Of a stretch of 64,000 bases of DNA, positions 8,305 through 16,715 are shown piece after piece. Position 1 is the first letter of the stretch, and each line of letters starts with the position of its first letter. Source of the stretch: Agrobacterium vitis (GTDB lineage Bacteria > Pseudomonadota > Alphaproteobacteria > Rhizobiales > Rhizobiaceae); assembly GCF_014926405.1 (NCBI RefSeq), contig NZ_JACXXJ020000005.1:1927001-1991000 (forward strand). Reading direction: 5' to 3'. The translations under genes were made by a program, and so were the position numbers. The notes below the pieces were generated by a model. The model saw nothing but the letters and a program-made list of their open reading frames with translations, was not told where the DNA came from and did not search any database.

Positions 8305-9156
8305 ATGAATTACCGCCACATCTACCACGCAGGCAATTTCGCGGACGTGCTGAAGCATGCCGTGCTGGCGCGGCTGGTCATTTATCTCCAGCAGAAGGAC
8401 AAGGCATTCCGGGTGCTGGATACCCATGCGGGCATCGGTCTTTACGATCTGTCCTCAGACGAATCGCAAAAAACCGGCGAATGGCTAGGCGGAATTGGTA
8501 AATTGCTGGAGGCCGAGCTGACACCGACAGCGACCGATGTGCTGAAGCCCTATCTCGATGTCGTGCGGGCACTGAACCCGCAGGGCGGCCTGACCCGCTA
8601 TCCCGGCTCGCCGAAGCTGGCGCGCGACCTGTTTCGCCCGCAGGACCGTTTGTCGGCGATGGAGCTGCATCCGGACGATTGCCGCACACTTTCCCGGCTG
8701 TTCGAAGGCGATTACCAGGCGCGGATCACCGAACTGGATGGCTGGCTAGCGCTGGGCGCTCATCTGCCACCCAAGGAAAAACGCGGCATCGTGCTGGTTG
8801 ATCCGCCCTTCGAGTTGGACGGAGAATATGAGCGGCTGGTCGATGGATTGGCGCGGGCCTATCGCCGGTTTTCCGCCGGGGTCTATTGCCTCTGGTATCC
8901 CATCAAGAAGGGTGCGCCGATTGCCGCGTTTCACGAGGCCTTGAAAGAAACGGGCATCCCCAAAATGCTCTGCGCGGAACTGTCGGTGAAAAGCGACCGC
9001 GATTTGACCGGTCTGTCCGGCTCCGGCCTGATCATCGTCAACCCGCCCTTCACCCTCAAAGATGAATTGCATGCGCTGCTGCCCGAATTGAAGCGGGTGC
9101 TGGCGCAGGACCGCTATGCCTCGCAACGCTGCTTCTGGCTGCGCGGCGAAGAGTAA
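8305..9156 (+). CDS. rlmJ: 23S rRNA (adenine(2030)-N6)-methyltransferase
   Basis: A 283-residue protein close to the E. coli RlmJ length. It starts MNYRHIYHAGNFADVLKH, the conserved RlmJ N-terminus, with the SAM-binding LDTHAGIGLYDL near residue 43 and the catalytic DPPF motif in VLVDPPFEL near residue 165. RlmJ methylates a single adenine in 23S rRNA using SAM. A much longer in-frame extension upstream exists but runs across the divergent oxidoreductase gene and is not credible. Confidence 0.95.
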   Translation: MNYRHIYHAGNFADVLKHAVLARLVIYLQQKDKAFRVLDTHAGIGLYDLSSDESQKTGEWLGGIGKLLEAELTPTATDVLKPYLDVVRALNPQGGLTRYPGSPKLARDLFRPQDRLSAMELHPDDCRTLSRLFEGDYQARITELDGWLALGAHLPPKEKRGIVLVDPPFELDGEYERLVDGLARAYRRFSAGVYCLWYPIKKGAPIAAFHEALKETGIPKMLCAELSVKSDRDLTGLSGSGLIIVNPPFTLKDELHALLPELKRVLAQDRYASQRCFWLRGEE

Positions 9157-9188
9157 ACTCCACCTGACACGCGAACAGGACCAAACCG

Positions 9189-9785
9189 ATGAAGCTGCTT
9201 TATGCTCCCGCCTCACCCTATTCCTCCAAGGTCAGGATGGCCGCCCGCGCCACCGGCATCACTCTTGAGGAAATCAAGGTCGACACCAATGCCAATCCGT
9301 CCGAACTGATCGACAACAATCCGCTGGGCAAGATTCCGACCCTGATCACCGACGAGGGCCAGGCGATTTACGACAGCCGCGCCATCATGCTCTATCTGAA
9401 TCGGATTTCGGACGGTGGCCTCTATCCGAAAAAGGACGAAAAGCGCACCGAGGCCGAGGTGCTGGAAGCGCTGTGCGATGGCATCACCGATTGCCTTCTG
9501 GCGATCGTCTATGAGAAGCGCCTGCATCCGCCGGAAAAGATCCACCAGCCCTATATCGACCGGCAATGGGAAAAGGTCACACGCGGCCTTGACTATCTCG
9601 AAGCCCATATGCCGAAGATGGGCAAGAAGCTGAACGGCGGCCATTTTTCCATGGCGGGCCTGCTCGGCTACCTGATGCTGCGCTTTCCGGGCGAATGGGA
9701 AAATGGTCATGTGGCGCTGACCGAATGGCCGGTGCTGTTTGCCAAGAAATTCGATGGGTATCAGTTGCTGCGACCGCAGGCCTGA
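9189..9785 (+). CDS. Glutathione S-transferase family protein (YibF-like)
   Basis: A 198-residue soluble protein with an N-terminal thioredoxin-like GST domain (MKLLYAPASPYSSKVRM; NPLGKIPTL near residue 45; the glutathione-contacting DSRAI near residue 64) and an all-helical C-terminal domain. The SPYSSKVR segment places Ser, not Cys, at the usual catalytic region. It begins 32 bp after rlmJ, so the two may be co-transcribed. The substrate is unknown. Confidence 0.9.
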   Translation: MKLLYAPASPYSSKVRMAARATGITLEEIKVDTNANPSELIDNNPLGKIPTLITDEGQAIYDSRAIMLYLNRISDGGLYPKKDEKRTEAEVLEALCDGITDCLLAIVYEKRLHPPEKIHQPYIDRQWEKVTRGLDYLEAHMPKMGKKLNGGHFSMAGLLGYLMLRFPGEWENGHVALTEWPVLFAKKFDGYQLLRPQA

Positions 9786-9820
9786 AAGTTTTTCCAAGCT
9801 TGAAAAGTCTTCCCAGAATC

Positions 9821-9850
9821 AAGAAGCCCGGCGCTAAGGCCGGGCTTCTT
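9821..9850. terminator. Bidirectional intrinsic terminator between the GST and omp genes
   Basis: Perfect 11-bp arms AAGAAGCCCGG (9821-9831) and CCGGGCTTCTT (9840-9850) enclose an 8-nt loop. The A-rich left and T-rich right ends let it act for both converging genes. Confidence 0.8.
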
Positions 9851-9873
9851 TCGAAATCACGATAATCGGCTGA

Positions 9874-10512
9874 TCAGAACTTCATGCCGATACCAACCTT
9901 GACGCTCTGGTCGTCAAAGCCGCGCGATACCTTGGAACCGCCGATGTTGTAGTCCTTGTTCTGGTAATCGGTGTAGCGGTATTCCACACGAGTGGTGATG
10001 TTATTGGTCACCATGGCTTCGACACCTGCACCGACCGTGTAGCCGAGAGCTGCCTTGCTGTCAGAACCGCCAGCACCGGAAATCTTGGTGTCAGCCGCAG
10101 CCACACCGGCTGTGCCGTAAACCATGAATGGGTTGAGGTCGTAGCCGACGCGGCCACGAATAGAGCCGTTTACGCCCTGCTTGCCGGTCAGGCCAGCGCC
10201 GGAGCGGCTACCATTGCCGTCATAACCGATGTCAGCTTCACCACCGTAAACGATCTTGTCGTTCTGCATGTTGTAGCCGCCATAGACCTGGCCGCCGAAG
10301 GCACGGGCGCTGAACTTGCTGCCGTGCGAACGACCCATTGTATAGGTGCCTGCACCGCCGACATAAGCACCGGCCCAGTTGCTGACCGGAGCCGGCATAT
10401 CGACGGCTGCGGGTGCTTCCGGCACCGACATGACGGCATCGGCAGCGTGAGCGCCGGTGACGAGGGAAAGACCAGCAGACGATGCCAGCAAAATCATAAC
10501 GAGAGTACGCAT
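9874..10512 (-). CDS. Outer membrane beta-barrel protein, Omp25/RopB-like
   Basis: A 212-residue protein. Residues 1-22 (MRTLVMILLASSAGLSLVTGAHA) form a signal peptide with AHA-AD as the probable cleavage site, followed by a Pro/Ala-rich linker. NWAGAYVGG near residue 44 starts an eight-stranded barrel typical of the Omp25/Omp31/RopB family of Rhizobiales, and the chain ends KVGIGMKF with the C-terminal Phe needed by the BAM machinery. GGAGAAT lies just upstream of the start at 10512. It probably stabilises the cell envelope or acts in surface interactions; no ligand can be inferred. Confidence 0.9.
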   Translation of the reverse strand: MRTLVMILLASSAGLSLVTGAHAADAVMSVPEAPAAVDMPAPVSNWAGAYVGGAGTYTMGRSHGSKFSARAFGGQVYGGYNMQNDKIVYGGEADIGYDGNGSRSGAGLTGKQGVNGSIRGRVGYDLNPFMVYGTAGVAAADTKISGAGGSDSKAALGYTVGAGVEAMVTNNITTRVEYRYTDYQNKDYNIGGSKVSRGFDDQSVKVGIGMKF

Positions 10513-10922
10513 ACCAAATTCTCCTTTATAAAACGAACCGATGGCGATCATGTCGTCTCTTGCGGTTCGAATACTTGCACGGATGTCCCTGCCCGCTTCA
10601 GTGTTGAAAATGGCCCTCAATTGCGGAATTGGAAGAGCCGAATTGTGAAATATTTTAGGCAAACACTAGGCAAAATTTAGACGTTGCTTTCGTGCAACAG
10701 GTGATTTGTTAACCCTAATAAATCGTCAACAGGATATTACTTTGCACTCACGGCATTTTACTTTCGCAAATGCAGCGTGATACAGAGATTCAAGATGAAG
10801 AAAACGAAGATCGCTGACCTTCAATAAGTCGCGCCATGACATATATCTGGAGCGACAATAATGGTGCGCCTTGAGCGTCCGGCCTATCCATACAAAGCCG
10901 ATTATAACAAAAGGTGAAGAGC
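10513..10922. other. Divergent intergenic region between omp and the SDR gene
   Basis: This 410-bp AT-rich region holds the promoters of both flanking genes but no credible reading frame. The clearest feature is a direct repeat TAGGCAAA at 10656-10663 and 10667-10674, spaced exactly 11 bp (one helical turn), about 145-160 bp upstream of the omp start. AAGGTG at 10911-10916 is the probable ribosome binding site for the SDR. Confidence 0.5.
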
Positions 10923-11702
10923 ATGTCCGCCCCTCGTCCAAAAGCTGCCTCAAGAACAGCACTTGTCACCGCTTCCGCCAAACGGATTGGCCGGGCCATC
11001 GCGCAGGATCTGGCAGACAATGGTTTTGCCGTTGCCATCCATACCCATGCGTCTCTTGACGAAGCTGAAACTCTGGCGCAGCAGATAAGTTCCAAGGGCG
11101 GCAAGGCGGTGGCCTTGAAAGCGGATCTCCGTGACATTGGCGAGACACAAGCGCTGATTTCAAAGGCGACGCAGGCGCTTGGTCCTCTTGGTCTGCTGGT
11201 CAACAATGCCTCGGTGTTTCTGGACGACAAGGCAGACCAGTTCGATGCGGAGCATTTCGCTGCCCATTTCGATATTCATGTCCGTGCGCCTGCCATTCTG
11301 TCCGCTGAATTTCATCGGCAGGTGCCAGAGAATGGCTCGGGCCTGATCGTCAACATCATCGATCAGCGGGTGCTGGCCCTCAAACCAACGTTCTTTTCCT
11401 ATACATTGTCGAAATCCACCCTGTGGACGGCGACGAGAACCATGGCGCAGGCCTTTGCCCCACAGATCCGGGTCAATGCCATCGGCCCCGGCCCGACGCT
11501 GAAAAGCGAGCGGCAGGAGCAGAAGGATTTCCAGGCCCAGATCGACAGCCTGCCGCTGAAACAGGGCGCGGGTCTTGAGGAATTCGGCTGCACCATCCGC
11601 TTTCTTTTTGACACGCCATCGATCACCGGCCAAATGTTCGCCCTCGATGGTGGGCAACATTTGATTTGGCCCGGCGCAAACGGTACGGAGATTGCGGAAT
11701 GA
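10923..11702 (+). CDS. Short-chain dehydrogenase, pteridine-reductase (FolM/PTR1)-like
   Basis: A 259-residue classical-fold SDR. The cofactor loop reads [12 protein letters not shown], with Lys-Arg where typical SDRs have Gly-hydrophobic-Gly; this TxxxKRIG form is the signature of FolM and PTR1, NADPH-dependent dihydromonapterin/dihydrofolate reductases. NNAS lies near residue 93, and the catalytic Tyr and Lys are in SYTLSK near residue 160. The start ATG at 10923 has AAGGTGAAGAG upstream. The stop overlaps the uvrC start (ATGA). Pterin reduction is inferred from the motif; other SDR substrates remain possible. Confidence 0.82.
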   Translation: MSAPRPKAASRTALVTASAKRIGRAIAQDLADNGFAVAIHTHASLDEAETLAQQISSKGGKAVALKADLRDIGETQALISKATQALGPLGLLVNNASVFLDDKADQFDAEHFAAHFDIHVRAPAILSAEFHRQVPENGSGLIVNIIDQRVLALKPTFFSYTLSKSTLWTATRTMAQAFAPQIRVNAIGPGPTLKSERQEQKDFQAQIDSLPLKQGAGLEEFGCTIRFLFDTPSITGQMFALDGGQHLIWPGANGTEIAE

Positions 11703-13759
11703 CCCCAGGGAAGCAGCCGGAAGGCGGCATTCTCTATGATGGCACAGAAGACGACGAGGATGACGTTGCGACAGACGGCGCAATCGACCCCGCGGTCGCT
11801 GCCGTTCTGCCGCCGATCGACTGGAACGAGGGCGCCCTGCATGGCAGCGGCCTGACCGGTGCCGACCTGATTGCGGAATTCGTCAAGAAACTGCCCAACA
11901 ATCCCGGCGTCTACCGGATGATGAATGGCGACGGCGATGTGCTCTATGTCGGCAAGGCCCGCAGCCTGAAGAAGCGCGTCAGCAATTACGCGCAAGGCCG
12001 CCTGCATTCCAACCGCCTGACCCGCATGGTGCGCGAAACCGCCCATATGGAATTCGTCACGACGCGCACCGAGGTCGAGGCGCTTTTGCTCGAAGCCAAT
12101 CTGATCAAGCGTTTGCGGCCGCGCTATAACGTGCTGTTGCGCGACGACAAGAGCTTTCCCTATATCCTGATTACCGGCGATGGCCGCGCACCCGCCATTT
12201 ACAAGCACCGCGGTGCGCGCGCCCGCAAGGGCGATTATTTCGGCCCCTTCGCCTCGGCGGGCGCTGTCGGGCGCACCATCAATTCGCTGCAACGGGCCTT
12301 TCTGTTGCGTACCTGCACCGACAGCGTGTTCGAGAGCCGCACGCGGCCCTGTCTTCTTTACCAGATCAAGCGCTGCTCCGGCCCCTGCACCCATGAAATC
12401 AGCGATGCCGATTACGGCGTGCTGGTGAAGGAAGCCAAGGATTTCCTGTCCGGCAAGAGCCAGAACGTCAAGGAAGCCATGGCGCGGACAATGAACGAGG
12501 CGGCGGAAACCCTGGATTTCGAACGCGCCGCCGTGTTCCGCGACCGGCTTGCGGGCCTCTCTCATGTGCAGAGCCACCAGGGCATCAACCCGGCGGGCGT
12601 TGAGGAAGCCGATATTTTCGCCATCCATCACGAGGGCGGGCTGACCTGTATCCAGGTGTTCTTTTTCAGGACCGGACAGAACTGGGGCAACCGCGCCTAT
12701 TTCCCGAAGGCCGATCCGCAGATGACCGGCGCGGAAGTGTTAAGCGCCTTTCTGGCACAGTTTTACGACGACAAGCCCTGCCCCCGGCAAGTGTTGCTAT
12801 CGGAGGGGATTGACGAACAGGATCTGTTGAGCTTGGCGCTCTCCGAAAAGGCGGGATACAAGGTGACGATCCTGGTGCCGCAGCGCGGCGAGAAGAAGGA
12901 TCTGGTCGAGCATGTGCATGGCAATGCCCGCGAGGCCCATGGCCGCAAGCTGGCGGAGACGGCCTCGCAGGAACGCTTGCTGAAGGGGTTCGCCGAAACC
13001 TTCGCACTCGCTTACGTGCCGCGCCGCATCGAGATCTACGACAATTCCCATATCATGGGCACCAATGCGGTGGGCGGCATGGTGGTGGCCGGGCCGGAAG
13101 GCTTCGTGCGCAACCAGTACCGCAAGTTCAACATCAAATCGACCGACATCACCCCCGGCGACGATTTCGGCATGATGCGCGAAGTGATGACACGGCGCTT
13201 TTCGCGTCTGCTGAAGGAAGAAGGCAAGCCGGACCGCAACACTATCACCGAGGAAGGCGCGGATGCGGTTTTCCCGGCCTGGCCCGACGTGATCCTGATC
13301 GATGGCGGCCAAGGCCAGATGACCGCCGTCAGGGCAATCCTGAAGGAACTGGACATTACCGATTGTGTCACCGCCATCGGCGTCGCCAAGGGCGTGGATC
13401 GCGATGCGGGGCGCGAGCGTTTCTTTGCGCAGGGCAAGCCGGACTTCACACTCGCTCCCCGCGATCCGGTGCTGTATTTCATCCAACGGCTGCGCGACGA
13501 GGCACATCGATTCGCCATCGGCTCGCACCGGGCGCGGCGCAAGAAGGAAATGGTCAAGAACCCATTGGATGAAATCGGCGGCATCGGACCGACCCGCAAG
13601 CGGGCGCTGTTACAGCATTTCGGTACGGCCAAAGCGGTCTCGCGGGCTGCAATGAACGACCTGATGGCAGTGGATGGCATTTCGGAAGCCGTTGCACGAC
13701 AAATTTACAATCATTTTCATGAAAATTCTGGTCATTCTCACGAAAACAGCCGGGAATAG
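11699..13759 (+). CDS. uvrC: Excinuclease ABC subunit C
   Basis: The nuclease of nucleotide excision repair, which cuts on both sides of a lesion after UvrAB loading. The 686 residues contain a GIY-YIG domain (NNPGVYRMM...[14 protein letters not shown], about residues 65-100), a UVR motif ([16 protein letters not shown] near 265), the RNase H-like nuclease domain ([27 protein letters not shown] near 540) and C-terminal helix-hairpin-helix repeats. The first 50 residues form an acidic extension seen in rhizobial homologues. It is translationally coupled to the upstream SDR. Confidence 0.96.
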   Translation: MTPGKQPEGGILYDGTEDDEDDVATDGAIDPAVAAVLPPIDWNEGALHGSGLTGADLIAEFVKKLPNNPGVYRMMNGDGDVLYVGKARSLKKRVSNYAQGRLHSNRLTRMVRETAHMEFVTTRTEVEALLLEANLIKRLRPRYNVLLRDDKSFPYILITGDGRAPAIYKHRGARARKGDYFGPFASAGAVGRTINSLQRAFLLRTCTDSVFESRTRPCLLYQIKRCSGPCTHEISDADYGVLVKEAKDFLSGKSQNVKEAMARTMNEAAETLDFERAAVFRDRLAGLSHVQSHQGINPAGVEEADIFAIHHEGGLTCIQVFFFRTGQNWGNRAYFPKADPQMTGAEVLSAFLAQFYDDKPCPRQVLLSEGIDEQDLLSLALSEKAGYKVTILVPQRGEKKDLVEHVHGNAREAHGRKLAETASQERLLKGFAETFALAYVPRRIEIYDNSHIMGTNAVGGMVVAGPEGFVRNQYRKFNIKSTDITPGDDFGMMREVMTRRFSRLLKEEGKPDRNTITEEGADAVFPAWPDVILIDGGQGQMTAVRAILKELDITDCVTAIGVAKGVDRDAGRERFFAQGKPDFTLAPRDPVLYFIQRLRDEAHRFAIGSHRARRKKEMVKNPLDEIGGIGPTRKRALLQHFGTAKAVSRAAMNDLMAVDGISEAVARQIYNHFHENSGHSHENSRE

Positions 13760-13871
13760 CTACATTGGGCATAAAATGGCCGTTTCGCCCCCGGAAAAAC
13801 CTTAGCACCGGCTTGACGATCGATCTTCCCAAGCGCCATCTTCCAGCGCTTCACAACAAAGACAGGGCATC

Positions 13872-14462
13872 ATGGCTTCGCGTACCTACAGCATCCCCAA
13901 CCTGTTGACATATGGCCGTATTCTGGCCGTGCCTTTGATTGTTCTGTGCTTCTATCTGGAAGGCAAGCTGCAAAGCACCGACTTTGCCCGCTGGGCTGCC
14001 CTGGCGATTTTCGTTGTCGCCTCGATTACCGATTTCTTCGACGGCTATCTGGCCCGGATCTGGAACCAGACCTCCAATATCGGCCGAATGCTCGACCCGA
14101 TTGCCGACAAGCTGCTGGTCGCCACCTGCCTATTGCTGATGGCTGCCGATACGGAAAAAACCATTGCCGGCTGGTCGCTGTGGGCCGCCATCATCATCTT
14201 GTGCCGTGAAATCCTGGTCTCCGGCCTGCGGGAATATCTGGCCGAGCTGAAGGTCAGCGTGCCGGTGACGCGGATCGCCAAGTGGAAAACCACCGTGCAA
14301 ATGGTGGCACTGGCCTTTCTGCTGGCCGGTCCGGCGGGCGACAAGGTTCTGCCTTACACCACCCAGATCGGCATCGGCCTGCTGTGGATCGCCGCCGCCC
14401 TGACCATGTATACCGGCTATGACTATTTCAAAGCCGGTGTGAAACATATGGTGGACGAATGA
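13872..14462 (+). CDS. pgsA: CDP-diacylglycerol-glycerol-3-phosphate 3-phosphatidyltransferase
   Basis: Makes phosphatidylglycerophosphate, the precursor of phosphatidylglycerol and cardiolipin, at the inner membrane. The 196-residue protein shows the full CDP-alcohol phosphotransferase signature D-G-x2-A-R-x8-G-x3-D-x3-D (DGYLARI...GRMLDPIADKLL) near residue 56 and several membrane helices. It starts MASRTYSIPNLLTYGR, a conserved PgsA N-terminus. Its stop overlaps the moaD start, giving the uvrC-pgsA-moaD-moaE order common in Rhizobiales. Confidence 0.96.
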   Translation: MASRTYSIPNLLTYGRILAVPLIVLCFYLEGKLQSTDFARWAALAIFVVASITDFFDGYLARIWNQTSNIGRMLDPIADKLLVATCLLLMAADTEKTIAGWSLWAAIIILCREILVSGLREYLAELKVSVPVTRIAKWKTTVQMVALAFLLAGPAGDKVLPYTTQIGIGLLWIAAALTMYTGYDYFKAGVKHMVDE

Positions 14463-14716
14463 CCGTCAAGCTCGTCTATTTCGCCTGGGTGCGTGAAAAG
14501 ATCGGCCTTGATGAGGAAGAGCTTGCGCTGCCCGAGCAGGTAAAGACCGGCACCGACCTGATCGCCTATCTGACCGAACGCGGCGAGAATTACGCCGAGG
14601 CGCTGCAATTTCCAAACGCCATCCGTATTGCCGTCAACCAGGAACATGTCGAGCATGACGAGCTTTTGGCCGGTGCGCGCGAAATCGGCCTGTTTCCGCC
14701 GATGACCGGTGGTTGA
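14459..14716 (+). CDS. moaD: Molybdopterin synthase small subunit (sulfur carrier)
   Basis: An 85-residue ubiquitin-fold protein starting MTVKLVYFAWVREKIG and ending PPMTGG. The terminal Gly-Gly is adenylated and thiocarboxylated by MoeB-type enzymes and delivers sulfur to cyclic pyranopterin monophosphate. The start overlaps the pgsA stop by ATGA, and moaE follows within a few bases. It would supply cofactor to enzymes such as the molybdopterin oxidoreductase at 6115-8229. Confidence 0.94.
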   Translation: MTVKLVYFAWVREKIGLDEEELALPEQVKTGTDLIAYLTERGENYAEALQFPNAIRIAVNQEHVEHDELLAGAREIGLFPPMTGG

Positions 14717-14720
14717 GGCC

Positions 14721-15179
14721 ATGGTGTCGCCTGTCATCCGGGTCCAGCGGGATAATTTCGATGCTGCGGTAGAGACGGCATTCATAACGGATGGCCGCGC
14801 GGATATCGGCGCGCTGGTGTCCTTCGTCGGGCTTTGCCGTGATGAACAGGGCAGACTCGATGCGCTGGAGCTGGAACATTACCCCGGCATGGCAGAGGCC
14901 GAGATGAACCGGATTGCCACGCTTGCTATCGATCGGTTCGACCTGATGGCGCTGACCGTGCTGCATCGCTATGGCAAGATCGCCGCTGGCGAACAGATCG
15001 TGCTGGTCATTGCCGCCTCAAGCCACCGGCAGGCAGCCTTCGACGGCGCCAATTTTGTGATGGATTTCCTGAAAACCGCTGCCCCCTTCTGGAAGAAGGA
15101 GCACGGTAAGGACGGCACGTCAGGCGGCTGGGTCGCCGCCCGCGACGCCGACGACGCGGCCCGCGACCGATGGACATAA
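14721..15179 (+). CDS. moaE: Molybdopterin synthase large subunit
   Basis: The 152-residue catalytic subunit that converts cPMP to molybdopterin with MoaD thiocarboxylate. VSFVGLCRDE near residue 33, LELEHYPGMAE near residue 50 and the lysine-bearing PFWKKEHGKDG near residue 125 are family landmarks. ATG 14721 is chosen because TGAGG stands just before it; a GTG at 14709 inside the end of moaD would add four residues and cannot be excluded. Confidence 0.94.
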   Translation: MVSPVIRVQRDNFDAAVETAFITDGRADIGALVSFVGLCRDEQGRLDALELEHYPGMAEAEMNRIATLAIDRFDLMALTVLHRYGKIAAGEQIVLVIAASSHRQAAFDGANFVMDFLKTAAPFWKKEHGKDGTSGGWVAARDADDAARDRWT

Positions 15180-15209
15180 AAAAACCGGAGCCCCTCAGCC
15201 CCGGTTTTT
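15180..15209 (+). terminator. Intrinsic terminator after moaE
   Basis: AAAAACCGG (15180-15188) pairs with CCGGTTTTT (15201-15209) around a 12-nt loop, ending in a T tract directly after the moaE stop. Confidence 0.8.
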
Positions 15210-15245
15210 GATAGTTGCTCTTTAAAGTAAAAGCCTCGAAGAGGC

Positions 15246-15350
15246 CTAGAGTCTGTCAGGTTCAGATTGAACCAGACAGACTCTAGATTCTCTTGTTTTC
15301 GTTTGTCTTTTCGGGAAAACCGGATTCCACTTTTCCCTGACAAACTTTAG
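15246..15350. repeat. RIME-like intergenic repeat with two palindromes, copy A
   Basis: About 105 bp made of two palindromes. The first has 19-bp arms starting CTAGAGTCTGTC (15246-15264) and ending GACAGACTCTAG (15268-15286), with one mismatch. The second has outer arms GTTTGTC and GACAAAC and inner arms GGGAAAA and TTTTCCC (15301-15345). Size and two-palindrome structure match the description of rhizobial intergenic mosaic elements (RIME1). Its right edge contains the stop codon of ndk on the minus strand. A diverged partial copy lies at 36353-36398. Confidence 0.75.
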
Positions 15351-15769
15351 CCGACGATTTCGGTGGCTGCGAACCAGTAGGCGATTTCTTCAGCGGCGGT
15401 TTCCGGGGCGTCGGAGCCATGAACGGAATTTTCGCCGATGGAGAGGGCGAACTGCTTGCGGATCGTGCCTTCGGCAGCCTGGGCAGGGTTGGTTGCACCC
15501 ATGATTTCGCGGTTCTTGAGGATGGCGCCTTCGCCTTCCAGAACCTGAACCACGGTTGGGCCGGACGTCATGCCTTCAACCAGTTCACCGAAGAAAGGGC
15601 GTTCTTTGTGAACGGCGTAGAAGCCTTCAGCTTCACGCGTGCTCATCCAGACGCGCTTCGAAGCAACAACGCGCAGGCCGTTGTCTTCAAAAACCTTGGT
15701 GATCGCGCCCGTCAGGTTACGCTTGGTTGCATCCGGCTTGATCATCGAAAAGGTGCGTTCAATCGCCAT
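15347..15769 (-). CDS. ndk: Nucleoside diphosphate kinase
   Basis: Transfers the gamma phosphate between nucleoside tri- and diphosphates. The 140-residue protein begins [17 protein letters not shown] and contains the phosphohistidine site [12 protein letters not shown] near residue 117, the signature of the family. A purine-rich AGGACGAG lies upstream of the ATG at 15769; the longer upstream frame lacks conservation in character. The stop codon lies inside the RIME-like repeat. Confidence 0.97.
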   Translation of the reverse strand: MAIERTFSMIKPDATKRNLTGAITKVFEDNGLRVVASKRVWMSTREAEGFYAVHKERPFFGELVEGMTSGPTVVQVLEGEGAILKNREIMGATNPAQAAEGTIRKQFALSIGENSVHGSDAPETAAEEIAYWFAATEIVG

Positions 15770-15875
15770 CGTCTCGTCCTTTGTTTGTAGGGAAAGTGGG
15801 CGGTTTCTACCTGCCCCGATTCGCGAAAACAAGGGGGATACGCGAATTTCACGCCACCGTCACATGACAAGGCCT

Positions 15876-16556
15876 TTATGCCGCGTCAGCCTGCGCCAGG
15901 CCAAGGGAGCCACAGCGCTCAAACCATTGCGCTGCCGGATCGTCTTCGGGCAGGAAGATCGAGCCTGTGACGATCTTCAACCACTGGAATGCGCCAAACA
16001 CGATGTAATCAGCAAACAATGGTTTTTCCCCGCCGATAAAGGGCTGCGACCGCAGCATATGCCGCAAGGGCTGGAGTTTCGCCGGAAAAGCCGCAATTGC
16101 ACCGTCGCGATCCGGGAAAATCTCTTCCAGCACCTTGCCGAACAGCGCTTCGCGGGTTTTGCGAAAATGCGCCTGATCGGCGGGAGAGATCATGTTGTAG
16201 ATATCCATAAGGGCGATGGCACTGATGGCCGGATGGATGGTGGATTGCGAATAGCCTTCCACAAACCGTGCCAGAGCCTTGCCGCCCTCGCCGCGAAACA
16301 AGCTGGGACGGTCCGGATAGGACTCTTCCAGATAAAGCGCGATCTGGAAACTGTCCGCGACCACGGTATCGCCATCGCGCAGGATCGGCACCAGTTTCGA
16401 GACCCCCTCCTCCACCGTTGGAATTTCGGTAAAGGCCAGCGGCTTTTCCTCGAAGCTCAATCCCTTGTGGCGCAGCGCCAGGATGATCTTCCAGCAATGC
16501 GGTGAAAACGGACGAGTGAGGTCCGTGCCTGCAAGTGAGTAGAGAAGTCGGGTCAT
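15876..16556 (-). CDS. Glutathione S-transferase family protein (beta-etherase-like N-terminus)
   Basis: A 226-residue protein. The N-terminal thioredoxin-like domain has FSPHCWKIILALRHKGL near residue 17, as in LigE/beta-etherase related GSTs, then VPILRDGDTVVADSFQIALYLEE near residue 55, whose Asp-Ser contacts glutathione. A helical C-terminal domain follows. It is monocistronic and lies downstream of ndk on the same strand. The substrate is unknown. Confidence 0.85.
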   Translation of the reverse strand: MTRLLYSLAGTDLTRPFSPHCWKIILALRHKGLSFEEKPLAFTEIPTVEEGVSKLVPILRDGDTVVADSFQIALYLEESYPDRPSLFRGEGGKALARFVEGYSQSTIHPAISAIALMDIYNMISPADQAHFRKTREALFGKVLEEIFPDRDGAIAAFPAKLQPLRHMLRSQPFIGGEKPLFADYIVFGAFQWLKIVTGSIFLPEDDPAAQWFERCGSLGLAQADAA

Positions 16557-16715
16557 CGGTGGTGGCCTCCGGTCGAAACGATCCGGCTATCGGATGTCAA
16601 TTGCCCCAAGTATTCAAATCAAAAATGCTTATATCAGCCATCAACATCAAGACTGACGTCCTTCCCCACTCCCGCCCCCTTGCCTTCCCGGCCATCATCG
16701 GCCAAAACGCCAGCC

